DNA of 64,000 nucleotides from an uncultured Fibrobacter sp. (GCF_947166265.1 NZ_CAMVDO010000004.1:62001-126000), one strand, 5' to 3'; positions 50,117 to 59,464 are shown, numbered from the stretch's first letter. Numbers and translations: made by a program. The notes: a model not told the origin generated them from the sequence alone.

Positions 50117-51535
50117 ATGAAGAAAATGTTTATCGCCTCCTGCATCATGGCTGCAGCCGTATTTGCAGCTCCTGAAGCAGCTCCGGCTCAGGACCAGCCC
50201 GCAGCAGCACCCGCCACCGAAGCACAAGCTCCCACCGCAGAACCTGCCGCACAAGCAGCAGCCCCTGAAGCAGCTCCCGCAGCTGAAGCCGCCCCCGCTG
50301 AAGAAGCCAAGGCAGAAGCTCCTGCCGAACAGACGGCAGAAGCACAACCCGCCGAAGCTCAGCCTGCAGAAGCCCCCGCAGCCGAAGCCCCGGCCGCAAC
50401 AGAAGCTGCCGTAGCAGAAGAACCGGCTAAGACCGAAGTCGCAGCCGCAGAAGCTGCTCCCGCAGCTGAAGAAGCCGTTGCAGACCCCGAAAAGAAGCCC
50501 GCCAAGAAGAAAAAGCGCAAAAAGAAAAAGATGATCGAACAGGCTGTCATGTCTGTGAACCAGATTGATTTCGACATCAACGCGGATTTCGAACTCGAAG
50601 CAGGCAAGGTTCTCTGGACCAGCGAAGACGACAAGATGGGCGACAACCTCGAAGTCTGGAATGGCGAAGCCAACTTTGCCGTTCTCGCCGAAACCGAAAA
50701 CTTCAAGGGTAAGATCGGCGTAGCCTTCTACCCGGGCGACCTCAAGTCCGACGACGACAATATCGACAAGAAGGTGAAGAAGGAACAGCTCCGTGAAGGT
50801 TCTCACAACCACGGTGGCGATTACTTCTCCCTGGACGAAGCATGGGCAATGCAGGGTACCGACCTGTTCACCTTCAAGGTCGGTCGCTGGGACAACACCG
50901 ACAAGAGTGGTGACTACTTCGGTGGCTACATCGATGGCTACCTGAGCGGATTCCTTTCCACCCAGCCTTCCGAAAACCAGTTGCAATTCGGCTTCACTCC
51001 GAGCGACAACATGGAAGCCTACATTTCCTTTATCAGCAAGTCCGAAAACCTGGATAAGGGTGACCTGCGCGCCGCCTTCAACTTCCACGGTCTCGAAGGC
51101 ATTTCCAGGCTCAAGGTTCAGCTCGCCTACCGCAGCAACCTGTTCGACGCCGTTTACGACAGCGATGCCGACATCAAGCACAACGCATCTTTGAAGGCTA
51201 ACCTGCCGCTCGTCAACAACACCGTGGATGTTTTTGCCGAAGCCGCCCTTATGGACATGGCCGACGACATGGTGATTCCGGTTACGGGTGGTTTCGCCTT
51301 CTACACTCCGGTGGTTGACCGCATCATCCTCGAAGCGGAATACGTTGACGACCGTGAAAACCACAGCGACTTCTGGGGTATGGAAAACAAGCCGAAGCAC
51401 GTGAAGAACGTTCTGGGCGCCCTCTACCTGGAAAAGGCTTTCACCGACCGCTTCAGCCTGTCCGCCGGTTTCCACAGCTACGGCTGCACCAAGGACTTCA
51501 TGATCTCGGGTAACCTGGTTGGCCGTATTAATTAG
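50117..51535 (+). CDS. Major porin-like outer-membrane protein with Ala/Pro/Glu-rich N-terminal region
   Basis: 472 residues. Signal peptide (to about 18), a 110-residue Ala/Pro/Glu-rich region, a Lys cluster (KKPAKKKKRKKKK, about 127-139) and then a beta-barrel of about 320 residues with acidic loops, ending in GRIN. Codon choice is strongly biased and the flanking promoter, Shine-Dalgarno and terminator are strong, so it is probably abundant. The Lys cluster after an extended Pro/Ala linker could contact peptidoglycan or acidic polymers (inference). The barrel resembles phosphate-selective/carbohydrate porins only loosely. Confidence 0.8.
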   Translation: MKKMFIASCIMAAAVFAAPEAAPAQDQPAAAPATEAQAPTAEPAAQAAAPEAAPAAEAAPAEEAKAEAPAEQTAEAQPAEAQPAEAPAAEAPAATEAAVAEEPAKTEVAAAEAAPAAEEAVADPEKKPAKKKKRKKKKMIEQAVMSVNQIDFDINADFELEAGKVLWTSEDDKMGDNLEVWNGEANFAVLAETENFKGKIGVAFYPGDLKSDDDNIDKKVKKEQLREGSHNHGGDYFSLDEAWAMQGTDLFTFKVGRWDNTDKSGDYFGGYIDGYLSGFLSTQPSENQLQFGFTPSDNMEAYISFISKSENLDKGDLRAAFNFHGLEGISRLKVQLAYRSNLFDAVYDSDADIKHNASLKANLPLVNNTVDVFAEAALMDMADDMVIPVTGGFAFYTPVVDRIILEAEYVDDRENHSDFWGMENKPKHVKNVLGALYLEKAFTDRFSLSAGFHSYGCTKDFMISGNLVGRIN

Positions 51536-51567
51536 TTCCTAGTTCTTAGTTACTAGGTACTAGTTAA
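51535..51567. repeat. Degenerate direct repeats after the porin gene
   Basis: Iterated CTAGTTCTTAGTTACTAGGT-type units. Similar low-complexity runs lie after comEC (16188-16201), before the PIN gene and inside rsgA. Confidence 0.5.
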
Positions 51568-51588
51568 AATTTCTAGGGAATTAGAAAA

Positions 51589-51619
51589 GTCCCGCGGATT
51601 TTATCCGCGGGACTTTTTC
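51589..51619. terminator. Strong bidirectional terminator after the porin gene
   Basis: Perfect 12-base stem AGTCCCGCGGAT / ATCCGCGGGACT with a TT loop, T5 after it on the plus strand and T4 on the minus strand. It separates the porin gene from the convergent small gene. Confidence 0.93.
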
Positions 51620-51647
51620 ATTTAAAATTGCGGCCAGAGGCGACTTG

Positions 51648-51845
51648 CTATACGCCCTTGCGTTCCAAATCCAGCAAAAGCGACTGCAGGGAGTCTTCGA
51701 CGCTCGTACGGAAATCGGCCGAACCAAGGCTACAGGACGCAACGACTTCTGCCCCCTTGGTGATACGAATAACAGCAAAACCGCCTTCGATTGTAAAAGA
51801 AACACCGAGACCCTTGTTCAAGGCTTTTTCCAAAAGATCACGCAT
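51648..51845 (-). CDS. Small protein of unknown function
   Basis: 65 residues with a strong AAGGAG 6 bases before the ATG. It has an amphipathic helix (MRDLLEKALNKGLG), a beta hairpin (FTIEGGFAVIRITKGAEVV) and a leucine-rich C-terminal helix (SLQSLLLDLERKGV). No family recognised. The ribosome site and the adjacent bidirectional terminator support it as a gene. Confidence 0.65.
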   Translation of the reverse strand: MRDLLEKALNKGLGVSFTIEGGFAVIRITKGAEVVASCSLGSADFRTSVEDSLQSLLLDLERKGV

Positions 51846-51968
51846 AAAAAACTCCTTTTTAATGCAAAAGTAACTTATACATCTAAATTAGGCTTTTTTT
51901 GAGAAAAAAACAAGAACTTTTTTTCTTTTATTTGGTAAAATCTCGTTTTTCGGGATTATATTAAGGGT

Positions 51969-52721
51969 ATGTACGACTTTCACCTTCATTTGGCGCGACT
52001 CCCCCAGCCGAAAAAACTGGCAATAACCCTGCAGGACCAGGGTTTGCATTTCAACGCGATTGCCTGCGAACCCTGGGAGTGGGAAGTTTTGCAGAAAATG
52101 GATGGCAACCTATTCGAAGGATCCACCCGTAGCTACGGAATTCACCCGATGGTCGCTAGCGACGTTACAGAAGCGGACTGGGAACGCCTCGAATCGCTAT
52201 TGGACAACTATCCCGAAGCATGCGTCGGCGAATGCGGCCTGGACAAACGCTACGAAGGTTACTCCGACGACAACGGAAAACCGGGGCTTCAGGAACAAGC
52301 TTTCCGGCGGCAGGTGGAACTTGCCCGCGACAAGCACCGCGATTTGCACATTCACTGCGTCGGAGACTACTCGCGCATCGTGAAAATTTTGGAAGAATGT
52401 GGCTATCCCGGCAAAAAGTCCGTTATCAAGACACGGAAACGCGCCCCGAAAATCCACGTGATTTTCCACCGTTTCGGCGGAGATATTTCTGTCGTGCAAA
52501 GCTCCCAGCCGATGAGTCCCATTTTCTCTTTGCATCAGGATTCCTTCCGCAAGAAAGCGACCCTCGACGCGATTCCCCAAATTCCAGCGGAACAGATTCG
52601 TTTCGAAACCGACGCAGACGAAACATTCATCGCGACAAACCTGCTCAAGAACGAATCTTCCGATAGAATCGCCCAGGCTCTCAAGGAACAACTTGAAGAA
52701 ACAATGAAATTAGGCGGTTAG
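51969..52721 (+). CDS. TatD-family metal-dependent hydrolase
   Basis: 250 residues. Metal ligands of the family: HLH near the N-terminus (FHLHLA), Glu in GECGLD, His in HIHC, His in FHRFGG and Asp in ETDAD. Relatives are 3'-5' DNA/RNA exonucleases, but the substrate here is unproved. TATATT ends about 7 bases before the ATG and no Shine-Dalgarno is seen, so the message may be leaderless. Confidence 0.85.
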   Translation: MYDFHLHLARLPQPKKLAITLQDQGLHFNAIACEPWEWEVLQKMDGNLFEGSTRSYGIHPMVASDVTEADWERLESLLDNYPEACVGECGLDKRYEGYSDDNGKPGLQEQAFRRQVELARDKHRDLHIHCVGDYSRIVKILEECGYPGKKSVIKTRKRAPKIHVIFHRFGGDISVVQSSQPMSPIFSLHQDSFRKKATLDAIPQIPAEQIRFETDADETFIATNLLKNESSDRIAQALKEQLEETMKLGG

Positions 52722-52752
52722 GCACAAGTTCAGCACAAGCCTTTTTACAGCA

Positions 52753-52780
52753 AAAGAGACGGTCTTGACCGCCTCTTTTT
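52753..52780 (+). terminator. Terminator after the TatD-type gene
   Basis: AAAGAG-A-CGGTC-TT-GACCG-C-CTCTTTTT: an 11-base stem with one mismatch, ending in T5. Confidence 0.88.
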
Positions 52781-52800
52781 AATTTGACGTTTGTTAAGGG

Positions 52801-55167
52801 TTAGTCCTTAAGGCAACGAACGGAGTTTCCATTGCTCTTACTGTATAGTCCCTGAATTCCAGCACTGTTCGCCCTTAATTGCCAGTAGCCGCCATAAGTT
52901 TCAGATTGCTGACCGAAGCACCAGAATTGAGCATATTGTCCCACAAGATTATATGTGCTAGAGTAAAAACGACCACCGGGAAGGGCTGAAAATCCATAAT
53001 CGTCCGTAGCATCAGTCCAACTTTCGAAACCTCTCGCCTGCATCGCTGAAGGACTTTCACCCATAACAGAATAAAGCGTTTTCCATTCTTCACCACTGGG
53101 CAAATGCCAGCCTTCAGGACAAACTCCACTACTCAAAATAACATTGTAGCAATTCTTACCATAGCCACACTCTTCCTCGGACTTACCATGAGCGGCGGCC
53201 CAAGTATAAAGTCTACCATACTTGGCACAGCTATCCGGTTCATTTTTGTAGCAGAAACTGTTTTCAACTTCGTAGTTCAGGTTTTCCGCCATCCAATACT
53301 GACCGCCAATCTTAATGGTGTTGTAAACTTGATTGTCACGCGGGTCCGTAATCACGTTCACAGAATCAAACTCCCATCCATCAGATGTGCAAGTATATGA
53401 TGAGTGTAAGCCCAAAGTGTCAGACGGACTCGACAAATAACTCACGCACCCTTTATTCAAATAAATTTCTAAACTATCCGCATACCGAAGCGTATCCGCA
53501 TCCCAAACCATTTTTCGTCTTGTAACCGGACCATCAAGAAGCGCACCCTTCTTTGTATTCTTCGGACTCCAACCAAACCGATCCTTTTCCAAATCAGTCG
53601 CCTTACGCCACCTAGCACTTTCGGCATCCACACAGATAAAGCGAACTTTTCTGCCTGCACTCGAAGTATCTTTATAAGACTGTGCATAATAGCTCGACCT
53701 TGAATTCGTAACCCGTTTTACAGTTCCCTCGGGAGCGCTATCACTGCCACACACGCCAAGGCCAAGTTCCTCGCTCCAGAACCGATGAACAAATTTTTCA
53801 AAGTCAGGAACGTCACCGAGTTTCCATTTTTCGACATGACTACGGATCTCAGCCAATTCACCAGCGTCATCCACCGTTGCGGCCCAGTCAGAGATTTCAG
53901 CCTTTTTCGAGGCATCATCCCAAGAGCCATCCTCTTCCAAATCGATAGACATTTCCGTCAACAGCACCGAAAGCGCCGTTTCGTTAAAAGAACGTTGCAA
54001 CAGAATCGAAATGGCAAGGAGTGCCGCATCGGCGTCCGACTTACCAAACACGTTGAGGTCTTCGGATTCCGTCTTGAAGTTGCTTGCATCGATGTGGAAC
54101 GCCGAAAGAATCTCAGCCTGAGCCTGTCTCTTAGCAGCCCGTACCGTTTTCTTTTCCTTCGTCACCAAGTAATACACGCGGTCCTTTTCAAGGTGTGTCA
54201 GCAGGTTAACGTTTGCGGACTTACGCATAAGCATATTGGTGTAGGCCTGCAACTTGATATTCGAATTCGTATTATTGCCAGTCACCTCGTTACGGTAGTT
54301 ACCTTCCACTTCGATCAGGGCATATTGGCTTACCAGATTACGCGAACTAAACTTGTAGCGTCCATCGTCCTTCTCTATGCGACTGGTAAAAGAGTTTCCC
54401 ATCTGCTTGAGGGTGCGGCCATCGGAAAGTTCATACAACAGAACCGAGGAGCCCTTCAGGAAAGGCCCCTTCTGCGAATAACCGGAAAGTGAATCCAGCG
54501 AAATCGCAATCTTTTCGGAGTCAAGTTCAAGAGAGTCTCCTGCTGTCGTATCGACCGAAGCTCCCCCGACCTTAAAATTCAGCGTCATCGTAGAATTGCC
54601 ACATTTGATGATGGCAGAAGAGTCCGTCTGATTGACTATCGAGCAACCGACACCATCCTTACCATTCTTTCCGTCTGCACCAGTATCGCCTTGGTCGCCC
54701 TTTGCTCCGTCCTTACCAGCGGCACCGTTCAGCACCACGCCGATGCTGTCGCCGTTACAGATAATCTTGAGGCCGCTCTTATCATTGAGTTCCTTGGTGG
54801 TGCAACTGAAATCGCCTCCATTCAAGTAAACCGTATCGCCCGCCACAAACACAGTATCCTTCGCGGATTCCTTCGTGGCAAACCACTTGCCGTCTACGCA
54901 GACTCGGTCGGCGGATTCGTCTTTGACCCAGACGCGTTCGCCCTGAGTGTCCTTAGTGCATTTGGGGAGGTCTTTAACCGAGGAAACGATTTCTGTGCCG
55001 CCGGTTGCCTCCTCTACGATTTTTTCGGTAGTGGTGTTTTCGCCGCAAGCCGTGAGGAAGATGGCAACGAGAAATGCTGCTAGAGATCCTTCGACGCAAC
55101 GGCCCTTCGGCAGGTTCAGGGACCTATAGTTCCAGGATGACATGGTGGGGAATAAACTTTTTTTCAT
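52801..55167 (-). CDS. Lipoprotein with FISUMP domain, copy 3
   Basis: 788 residues. Lipobox FLTAC with Cys 41; as in copy 1, repeat-derived residues (about 9-28, WNYRSLNLPKGRC) separate the MKK start from the hydrophobic core. The rest follows copies 1 and 2: Cys-rich module, collagen-like stretch with seven or so Gly-X-Y units (GKDGAKGDQGDTGADGKNG), long conserved region, variable spacer and a FISUMP domain with CPEGWHLPSGEEW and a terminal RCLKD. It lies 44 kb from its tandem relatives but keeps the same promoter and leader. Confidence 0.9.
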   Translation of the reverse strand: MKKSLFPTMSSWNYRSLNLPKGRCVEGSLAAFLVAIFLTACGENTTTEKIVEEATGGTEIVSSVKDLPKCTKDTQGERVWVKDESADRVCVDGKWFATKESAKDTVFVAGDTVYLNGGDFSCTTKELNDKSGLKIICNGDSIGVVLNGAAGKDGAKGDQGDTGADGKNGKDGVGCSIVNQTDSSAIIKCGNSTMTLNFKVGGASVDTTAGDSLELDSEKIAISLDSLSGYSQKGPFLKGSSVLLYELSDGRTLKQMGNSFTSRIEKDDGRYKFSSRNLVSQYALIEVEGNYRNEVTGNNTNSNIKLQAYTNMLMRKSANVNLLTHLEKDRVYYLVTKEKKTVRAAKRQAQAEILSAFHIDASNFKTESEDLNVFGKSDADAALLAISILLQRSFNETALSVLLTEMSIDLEEDGSWDDASKKAEISDWAATVDDAGELAEIRSHVEKWKLGDVPDFEKFVHRFWSEELGLGVCGSDSAPEGTVKRVTNSRSSYYAQSYKDTSSAGRKVRFICVDAESARWRKATDLEKDRFGWSPKNTKKGALLDGPVTRRKMVWDADTLRYADSLEIYLNKGCVSYLSSPSDTLGLHSSYTCTSDGWEFDSVNVITDPRDNQVYNTIKIGGQYWMAENLNYEVENSFCYKNEPDSCAKYGRLYTWAAAHGKSEEECGYGKNCYNVILSSGVCPEGWHLPSGEEWKTLYSVMGESPSAMQARGFESWTDATDDYGFSALPGGRFYSSTYNLVGQYAQFWCFGQQSETYGGYWQLRANSAGIQGLYSKSNGNSVRCLKD
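55083..55141 (-). repeat. Dispersed repeats inside the signal-peptide region of FISUMP copy 3
   Basis: Minus strand: TCATCCTGGAACTATAGGTC, CCTGAACCTGCCGAAGGGCC and GTCGAAGGATCTCTA. It encodes residues about 9-29 of the precursor. The arrangement differs from that in copy 1. Confidence 0.8.
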
Positions 55168-55198
55168 AAGAAGGCACCTTTTTTCAACTACAATTTAG

Positions 55199-55227
55199 AT
55201 TATAACGACAAAAAAATTCAACAAGAA
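55199..55227 (-). promoter_or_regulatory. Promoter of FISUMP copy 3
   Basis: Minus strand: -35 TTCTTG (55222-55227), 17-base spacer, -10 TATAAT (55199-55204). Same layout as for copies 1 and 2, with a better -10 box. Confidence 0.65.
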
Positions 55228-55228
55228 A

Positions 55229-55256
55229 GGGAGATGCCCGCCTACGCGGGCATGAC
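55229..55256. repeat. Palindromic repeat, family A
   Basis: GGGAGATGCCCGCCTACGCG plus GGCATGAC, 2 bases upstream of the -35 box of FISUMP copy 3. Confidence 0.85.
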
Positions 55257-55275
55257 AATCCGAAAAAAATCAGCT

Positions 55276-55316
55276 AGAGATCCTTCGACTCCGGGCTTAG
55301 CCCTTCGCTCAGGATG
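55276..55316. repeat. Dispersed repeat, family B, overlapping the end of mfd
   Basis: AGAGATCCTTCGACTCCGGG followed by CTTAGCCCTTCGCTCAGGAT. Its minus strand supplies the last codons (Ser-Ser) and the TGA stop of mfd. Confidence 0.75.
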
Positions 55317-58300
55317 AGGCTTTCTGAGTGGGGACCGTCGCGACGGTTGAATCAGCCTTAATCACCGCGAAGGCGCGGAATTCCTTAAGCGCCTTTTCGG
55401 CGAGTTCCACGGCATTCCCCTTTCCAAGCTCAATGACGACTTGCAGCGGCGAGCCGCCCATGATTCGCATGGGGAACTGCGTATTGGCGTACATTTCGCT
55501 GATGATTCGCGGATCGGGCGGCGGGAATTCCACGAAGGTGGCCGCGAGCATTCCCTTACGCTGCACCAGGCCCTGAATACGGAGCCGCCCCGCCAAGAGC
55601 CCGATTTCGGTCACCAAGAGCAACATCTTGGCGGCATCGGGCACAGGCCCGAATCGATCCGCGAGTTCCTGCGCAAGCCCCGTCATCTCGTCGATATGGG
55701 TGGCACGAGCAATCCGCTGGTACATCGAAATTCGAGTGAGACCGTCCTGAATGTAGTCTTCGGGGAGGTAAGCGTCTACGCCGAGTTCCACACGGGGCTG
55801 AATCGGCTTTTCGGCGGTTCCACCGCGCAGCTGCTCCACCGCTTCGCGCACCAGGCGCACATAAGTTTCAAAGCCGACTTCCGCGATAAAGCCGTGCTGT
55901 TCTTGGCCGAGCAAGTTGCCCGCCCCGCGGATTTCCAGGTCGCGCATCGCAAGCTGATAACCGCTACCGAGGTCAGTGAACTGTTCCAGCGCCTTCAAGC
56001 GTCGCATCGATTCTGCCGAAATATCATGCTGCGAAGGTATTACCAACAAGGCCTTCGCAAGCACGCTACTGCGGCCCACGCGACCACGCATCTGGTAAAG
56101 TTGACTAATACCAAAGTGATGCGCATTCATGATAATAATCGTATTCGCGTTCGGCACGTCAAGCCCCGATTCAATAATACTCGTACTTACGAGAATATCG
56201 AACTTGCGGGAAATAAAGGTCTCCATCGCATTTTCGAGTTCGCGATCATTCATCTGTCCGTGAGCAATACCGATATGCGCTTCAGGAACGAGCCGTTCAA
56301 TATCATCGGCCAACTCGTATATACTTTGAACACGGTCATTCACAACAAACACCTGACCGCCACGGGCGAGTTCGTCTTCAATCGCCTGCTTAATCACCAT
56401 GTCATCGCGCTTCATGAGCTTGGTTTCGACCGGCAAGCGGTTCATAGGCGGCGTGTTAATCAGTGAAATATCACGGACACCCGTCATGCTCAAATGGAGC
56501 GAACGCGGAATCGGAGTCGCGCTCATACTCAGCGTATCGACCGCAAGGCGCATTTCTCGCAACTTTTCCTTCTGTTTCACGCCGAATTTCTGCTCTTCGT
56601 CAATGATTAAAAGACCCAAGTCCTTGAACTGATTTTTCTCGGAAAGCAGGCTGTGCGTACCGACAAGAATGTCAATCTTGCCTTCGCTTACCTGCTTGAA
56701 AATTTCCTTCTTTTCCTTCGCACTCTTGTAGCGGTTCACGAGAGCGATGTTTGCGCCAAAGCCCGCAAAGCGGTCCATGAAGTTTTCGTAATGCTGCGCC
56801 GCCAAAATCGTCGTCGGCACCAAGAGAACCACCTGCTTTTTGTCCACCACGCACTTGAACGCCGCACGCATAGCGACTTCCGTCTTGCCAAAGCCCACAT
56901 CGCCACAAATCAGGCGATCCATGGGGCGACGCGATTCCATGTCGCGCTTGATATCTTCGGTAGCCTTCACCTGGTCGGGCGTCGGATCATATTCAAAGGC
57001 TTCCTCAAAGTCTTTCTGTAACTTACCATCGGGCGAGAAAGCATAGCCTTCCACCAGTTCGCGCTTGGCGTAAAGTTCCACCAGTTCACGCGCAATCTGG
57101 ATGACCTTTTTCTTGACGCGCTCCTTGAGATTTTCCCAGGCCTTGCCGCCCAGGCGATCGAGCTTCGGAGGATTCTCCTGCGTATCGAGGCGTTCAATCT
57201 TCTGCAAGTCCGCCACGGGGAACTTGAGCTTGTCACCGCCCGCATATTCGAGCAGGGCACAGTCCACCATGCCCCCGTTCACGTTCACGCGCACAAGCCC
57301 CAGATACCGGCCCACGCCGTGGTCTTCGTGCGAAACAAAATCGCCGCGGTTCAGCGATTCAATCATCAGGGCGCTCGAAACGGAGCCAGCGATTTTGCGT
57401 TTGCGAGTCTTGTTCGAATGGCGATTGAAAATTCGGGTCTCGGTCAGGAAGGCGATTCCGTCGTCTTCGAGCCAAAAACCTTCGGACATGTTGCCGACTA
57501 TGTAATCTTCGACCGGGAGACCTTCGAGCATCTGCTTGATACGCCCCAGCGCACCAGCCGTAGGCGCCACCACGTAAACGGTTCCGCCTCGGGCTGCAAA
57601 TTCCTCGATTTCCTTGGCGACAGCTTCGGTCCCATTCGACGAGAAATCCTGCGGTTTGCAATTCAGCTCGTGACTGTTGCCGTCATTGAGCTGCACACGG
57701 GAAACATCCATCGAGGTGCGGCCTACAAACTGGCGCGAAAGTTCGCCCATCTTGAACCAGGTATGCGCCGGGTCCACCGCCTCGGTATCGACTTCGCGAA
57801 CTTCCCTGAAGGTATTTTCACAGTTCAAATAATACTTCGCCGCATTCTCCGACAACAGCGAAAGTTCCTCAAACACCAGCGAGGCATTCGGCAAGTAATC
57901 GAGCAGGCTAGAATTCAGCGACTGGTAATGCCCACGATGCCACCAGAGCCCCGAAAGGTCACCGTTGTAACATGCAGCCTCGTGTTCCTTGACCGTAAAC
58001 TCGCCCATCGGGAAAAGCTTCACCGACTTCATGGTCTCTACGGAACGCTGCGAGAAAATGTCGAAGCTACGGATCGATTCAATCTCATCGCCAAAGAATT
58101 CGATACGAATCGGATGCGGATACAGCAGGCAGTTCACATCTACGATGCAACCGCGAATGGAAAACTCCCCCACGCCCGAAACCACGGGCTGTTCTACGAA
58201 TCCGTGATCCAAAAACCAGGGGCGTAACGAAGACGGTTCCGCAACGCCGCCCACCTTGAGTTCAAGGCAATCCTTCATCACCGTATGCGGAGCCGGAAGC

Positions 58301-58680
58301 CGCATCAAGAAAGAATCGAGCGGACAAACCGTTACAAAAGGACTTTCACTCTCTATATCGCGGAAAAACTTGAGGCGCTCTTCGACAACGCCTTCGAAAG
58401 GCACCTTCTTTTCGTAAGGTTTCAAGCCAATCGACGGGAAAAAGCGGACAAACTCTTCGCCCAGGAATCCTTCCAGATTTTCGACCCAGTTCTCAGCGCT
58501 CTTGTAATCCTTAGCCACCACCAGAATCGGATTCGGCTTTTTAAGGAATCGGGAGGCCACCATCATGGCAGCCGCCGGAACCGTCGCCCCGTTTACATGA
58601 ATCGCGCCCCCCTCGGCCTTGCTGAAGAGGTTGAGCGTTTCGCTACGGGCAAAAGTGATAAATTCTGATAGGGATTCCAT
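55309..58680 (-). CDS. mfd: Transcription-repair coupling factor
   Basis: Removes stalled RNA polymerase and recruits UvrA to damaged template strands. 1123 residues: UvrB-like N-terminal domains, an RNA-polymerase-interaction region, and a RecG-like translocase with Walker A GDVGFGKTE (about 592-600), DEEQ box (about 691-694), SATPIPRSL and later helicase motifs (RVGRS), then a C-terminal regulatory domain. The final Ser-Ser-stop is encoded by a dispersed repeat. Divergent from lexA (130 bases between starts); no clear LexA site on the mfd side. Confidence 0.97.
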   Translation of the reverse strand: MESLSEFITFARSETLNLFSKAEGGAIHVNGATVPAAAMMVASRFLKKPNPILVVAKDYKSAENWVENLEGFLGEEFVRFFPSIGLKPYEKKVPFEGVVEERLKFFRDIESESPFVTVCPLDSFLMRLPAPHTVMKDCLELKVGGVAEPSSLRPWFLDHGFVEQPVVSGVGEFSIRGCIVDVNCLLYPHPIRIEFFGDEIESIRSFDIFSQRSVETMKSVKLFPMGEFTVKEHEAACYNGDLSGLWWHRGHYQSLNSSLLDYLPNASLVFEELSLLSENAAKYYLNCENTFREVREVDTEAVDPAHTWFKMGELSRQFVGRTSMDVSRVQLNDGNSHELNCKPQDFSSNGTEAVAKEIEEFAARGGTVYVVAPTAGALGRIKQMLEGLPVEDYIVGNMSEGFWLEDDGIAFLTETRIFNRHSNKTRKRKIAGSVSSALMIESLNRGDFVSHEDHGVGRYLGLVRVNVNGGMVDCALLEYAGGDKLKFPVADLQKIERLDTQENPPKLDRLGGKAWENLKERVKKKVIQIARELVELYAKRELVEGYAFSPDGKLQKDFEEAFEYDPTPDQVKATEDIKRDMESRRPMDRLICGDVGFGKTEVAMRAAFKCVVDKKQVVLLVPTTILAAQHYENFMDRFAGFGANIALVNRYKSAKEKKEIFKQVSEGKIDILVGTHSLLSEKNQFKDLGLLIIDEEQKFGVKQKEKLREMRLAVDTLSMSATPIPRSLHLSMTGVRDISLINTPPMNRLPVETKLMKRDDMVIKQAIEDELARGGQVFVVNDRVQSIYELADDIERLVPEAHIGIAHGQMNDRELENAMETFISRKFDILVSTSIIESGLDVPNANTIIIMNAHHFGISQLYQMRGRVGRSSVLAKALLVIPSQHDISAESMRRLKALEQFTDLGSGYQLAMRDLEIRGAGNLLGQEQHGFIAEVGFETYVRLVREAVEQLRGGTAEKPIQPRVELGVDAYLPEDYIQDGLTRISMYQRIARATHIDEMTGLAQELADRFGPVPDAAKMLLLVTEIGLLAGRLRIQGLVQRKGMLAATFVEFPPPDPRIISEMYANTQFPMRIMGGSPLQVVIELGKGNAVELAEKALKEFRAFAVIKADSTVATVPTQKASS

Positions 58681-58749
58681 CTCTAAGTAAAAGATAGAAA
58701 AAAAATAGAGTGTTTTTGTAAAATAATGAATTTTTGTGCAGTGAACCTA

Positions 58750-58778
58750 TTGACAATTGCCCAATTGAGCATTATATT
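58750..58778 (+). promoter_or_regulatory. lexA promoter with LexA operator in the spacer
   Basis: -35 TTGACA (58750-58755), 17-base spacer, -10 TATATT (58773-58778): a near-perfect sigma-70 promoter. The spacer holds TGCCCAATTGAGCA (58758-58771), which matches the Fibrobacter LexA consensus TGCNC-N4-GTGCA with one mismatch. Binding there would block RNA polymerase, giving autoregulation. Confidence 0.8.
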
Positions 58779-58810
58779 TGTATATGGAATTTACAAAAGC
58801 GAGGTTCATT

Positions 58811-59464
58811 ATGGACAACAACATCAAGCGCAAGGAACTCACCACACGCCAAGAAGAAATCCTGGAATACATCAAGAAGTATTCCAAGGAAAACCGTATG
58901 CCGCCCACCGTTCGCGAAATCGGCAACCATTTCGAGATTTCTTCGACCAACGGAGTCCGTTCGATTCTCGCCGCCCTCATCAAGAAAGGCTACATCAACC
59001 GTTCCCCGAGACTTAGCCGCGGTATCGAAGTCATCAGCAACGGTCAAGAAGACAACCAGGCCGAACAACCGAGCAACACCATTGAAGTGCCCATCGTTGG
59101 CCGCGTCGCTGCAGGTACCCCGATCCTCGCTGTCCAGAACCTCGAAGGTACGGTCACCATCGACCGCGATTTCCTCGCCTGCCGCTCCGACGTATTTGCG
59201 CTCCGCGTCAAGGGCGACTCCATGATTAACGCCGGCATTTTCGACGGCGACCTCATCTTCGCACGCCAGCAAAAGACCGCCGAACGCGGAGAAATCATCG
59301 TGGCCCAGGTCGACAACGAGGCAACCGTCAAGTATTACCATCCGCTTGCCGACCACGTAGAACTGCGTCCGGCAAACCCGCGCTACCGTCCGATTATCGT
59401 CAAGAAAGACAAGGACTTCACCATTGCCGGAAAGCTCATCGGCGTGATGCGCAAGGTGAACTAA
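58811..59464 (+). CDS. lexA: LexA repressor
   Basis: SOS repressor with self-cleavage. 217 residues from the ATG at 58811 (GAGG 6 bases upstream); an 11-codon extension upstream overlaps the promoter. Winged-helix DNA-binding domain (about 1-70, with [17 protein letters not shown] as recognition region), Ala101-Gly102 cleavage site, catalytic Ser 137 (GDSM) and Lys 174 (ATVKYY): all the cleavage machinery is present. Followed by a strong terminator. Confidence 0.96.
   Translation: MDNNIKRKELTTRQEEILEYIKKYSKENRMPPTVREIGNHFEISSTNGVRSILAALIKKGYINRSPRLSRGIEVISNGQEDNQAEQPSNTIEVPIVGRVAAGTPILAVQNLEGTVTIDRDFLACRSDVFALRVKGDSMINAGIFDGDLIFARQQKTAERGEIIVAQVDNEATVKYYHPLADHVELRPANPRYRPIIVKKDKDFTIAGKLIGVMRKVN

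Noticed and set aside
50084-51475. 463-codon open frame antisense to the porin gene, rich in Gly and Cys
   Set aside because: Complement of the Ala/Pro/Glu codons of the porin linker; no signal or start site.
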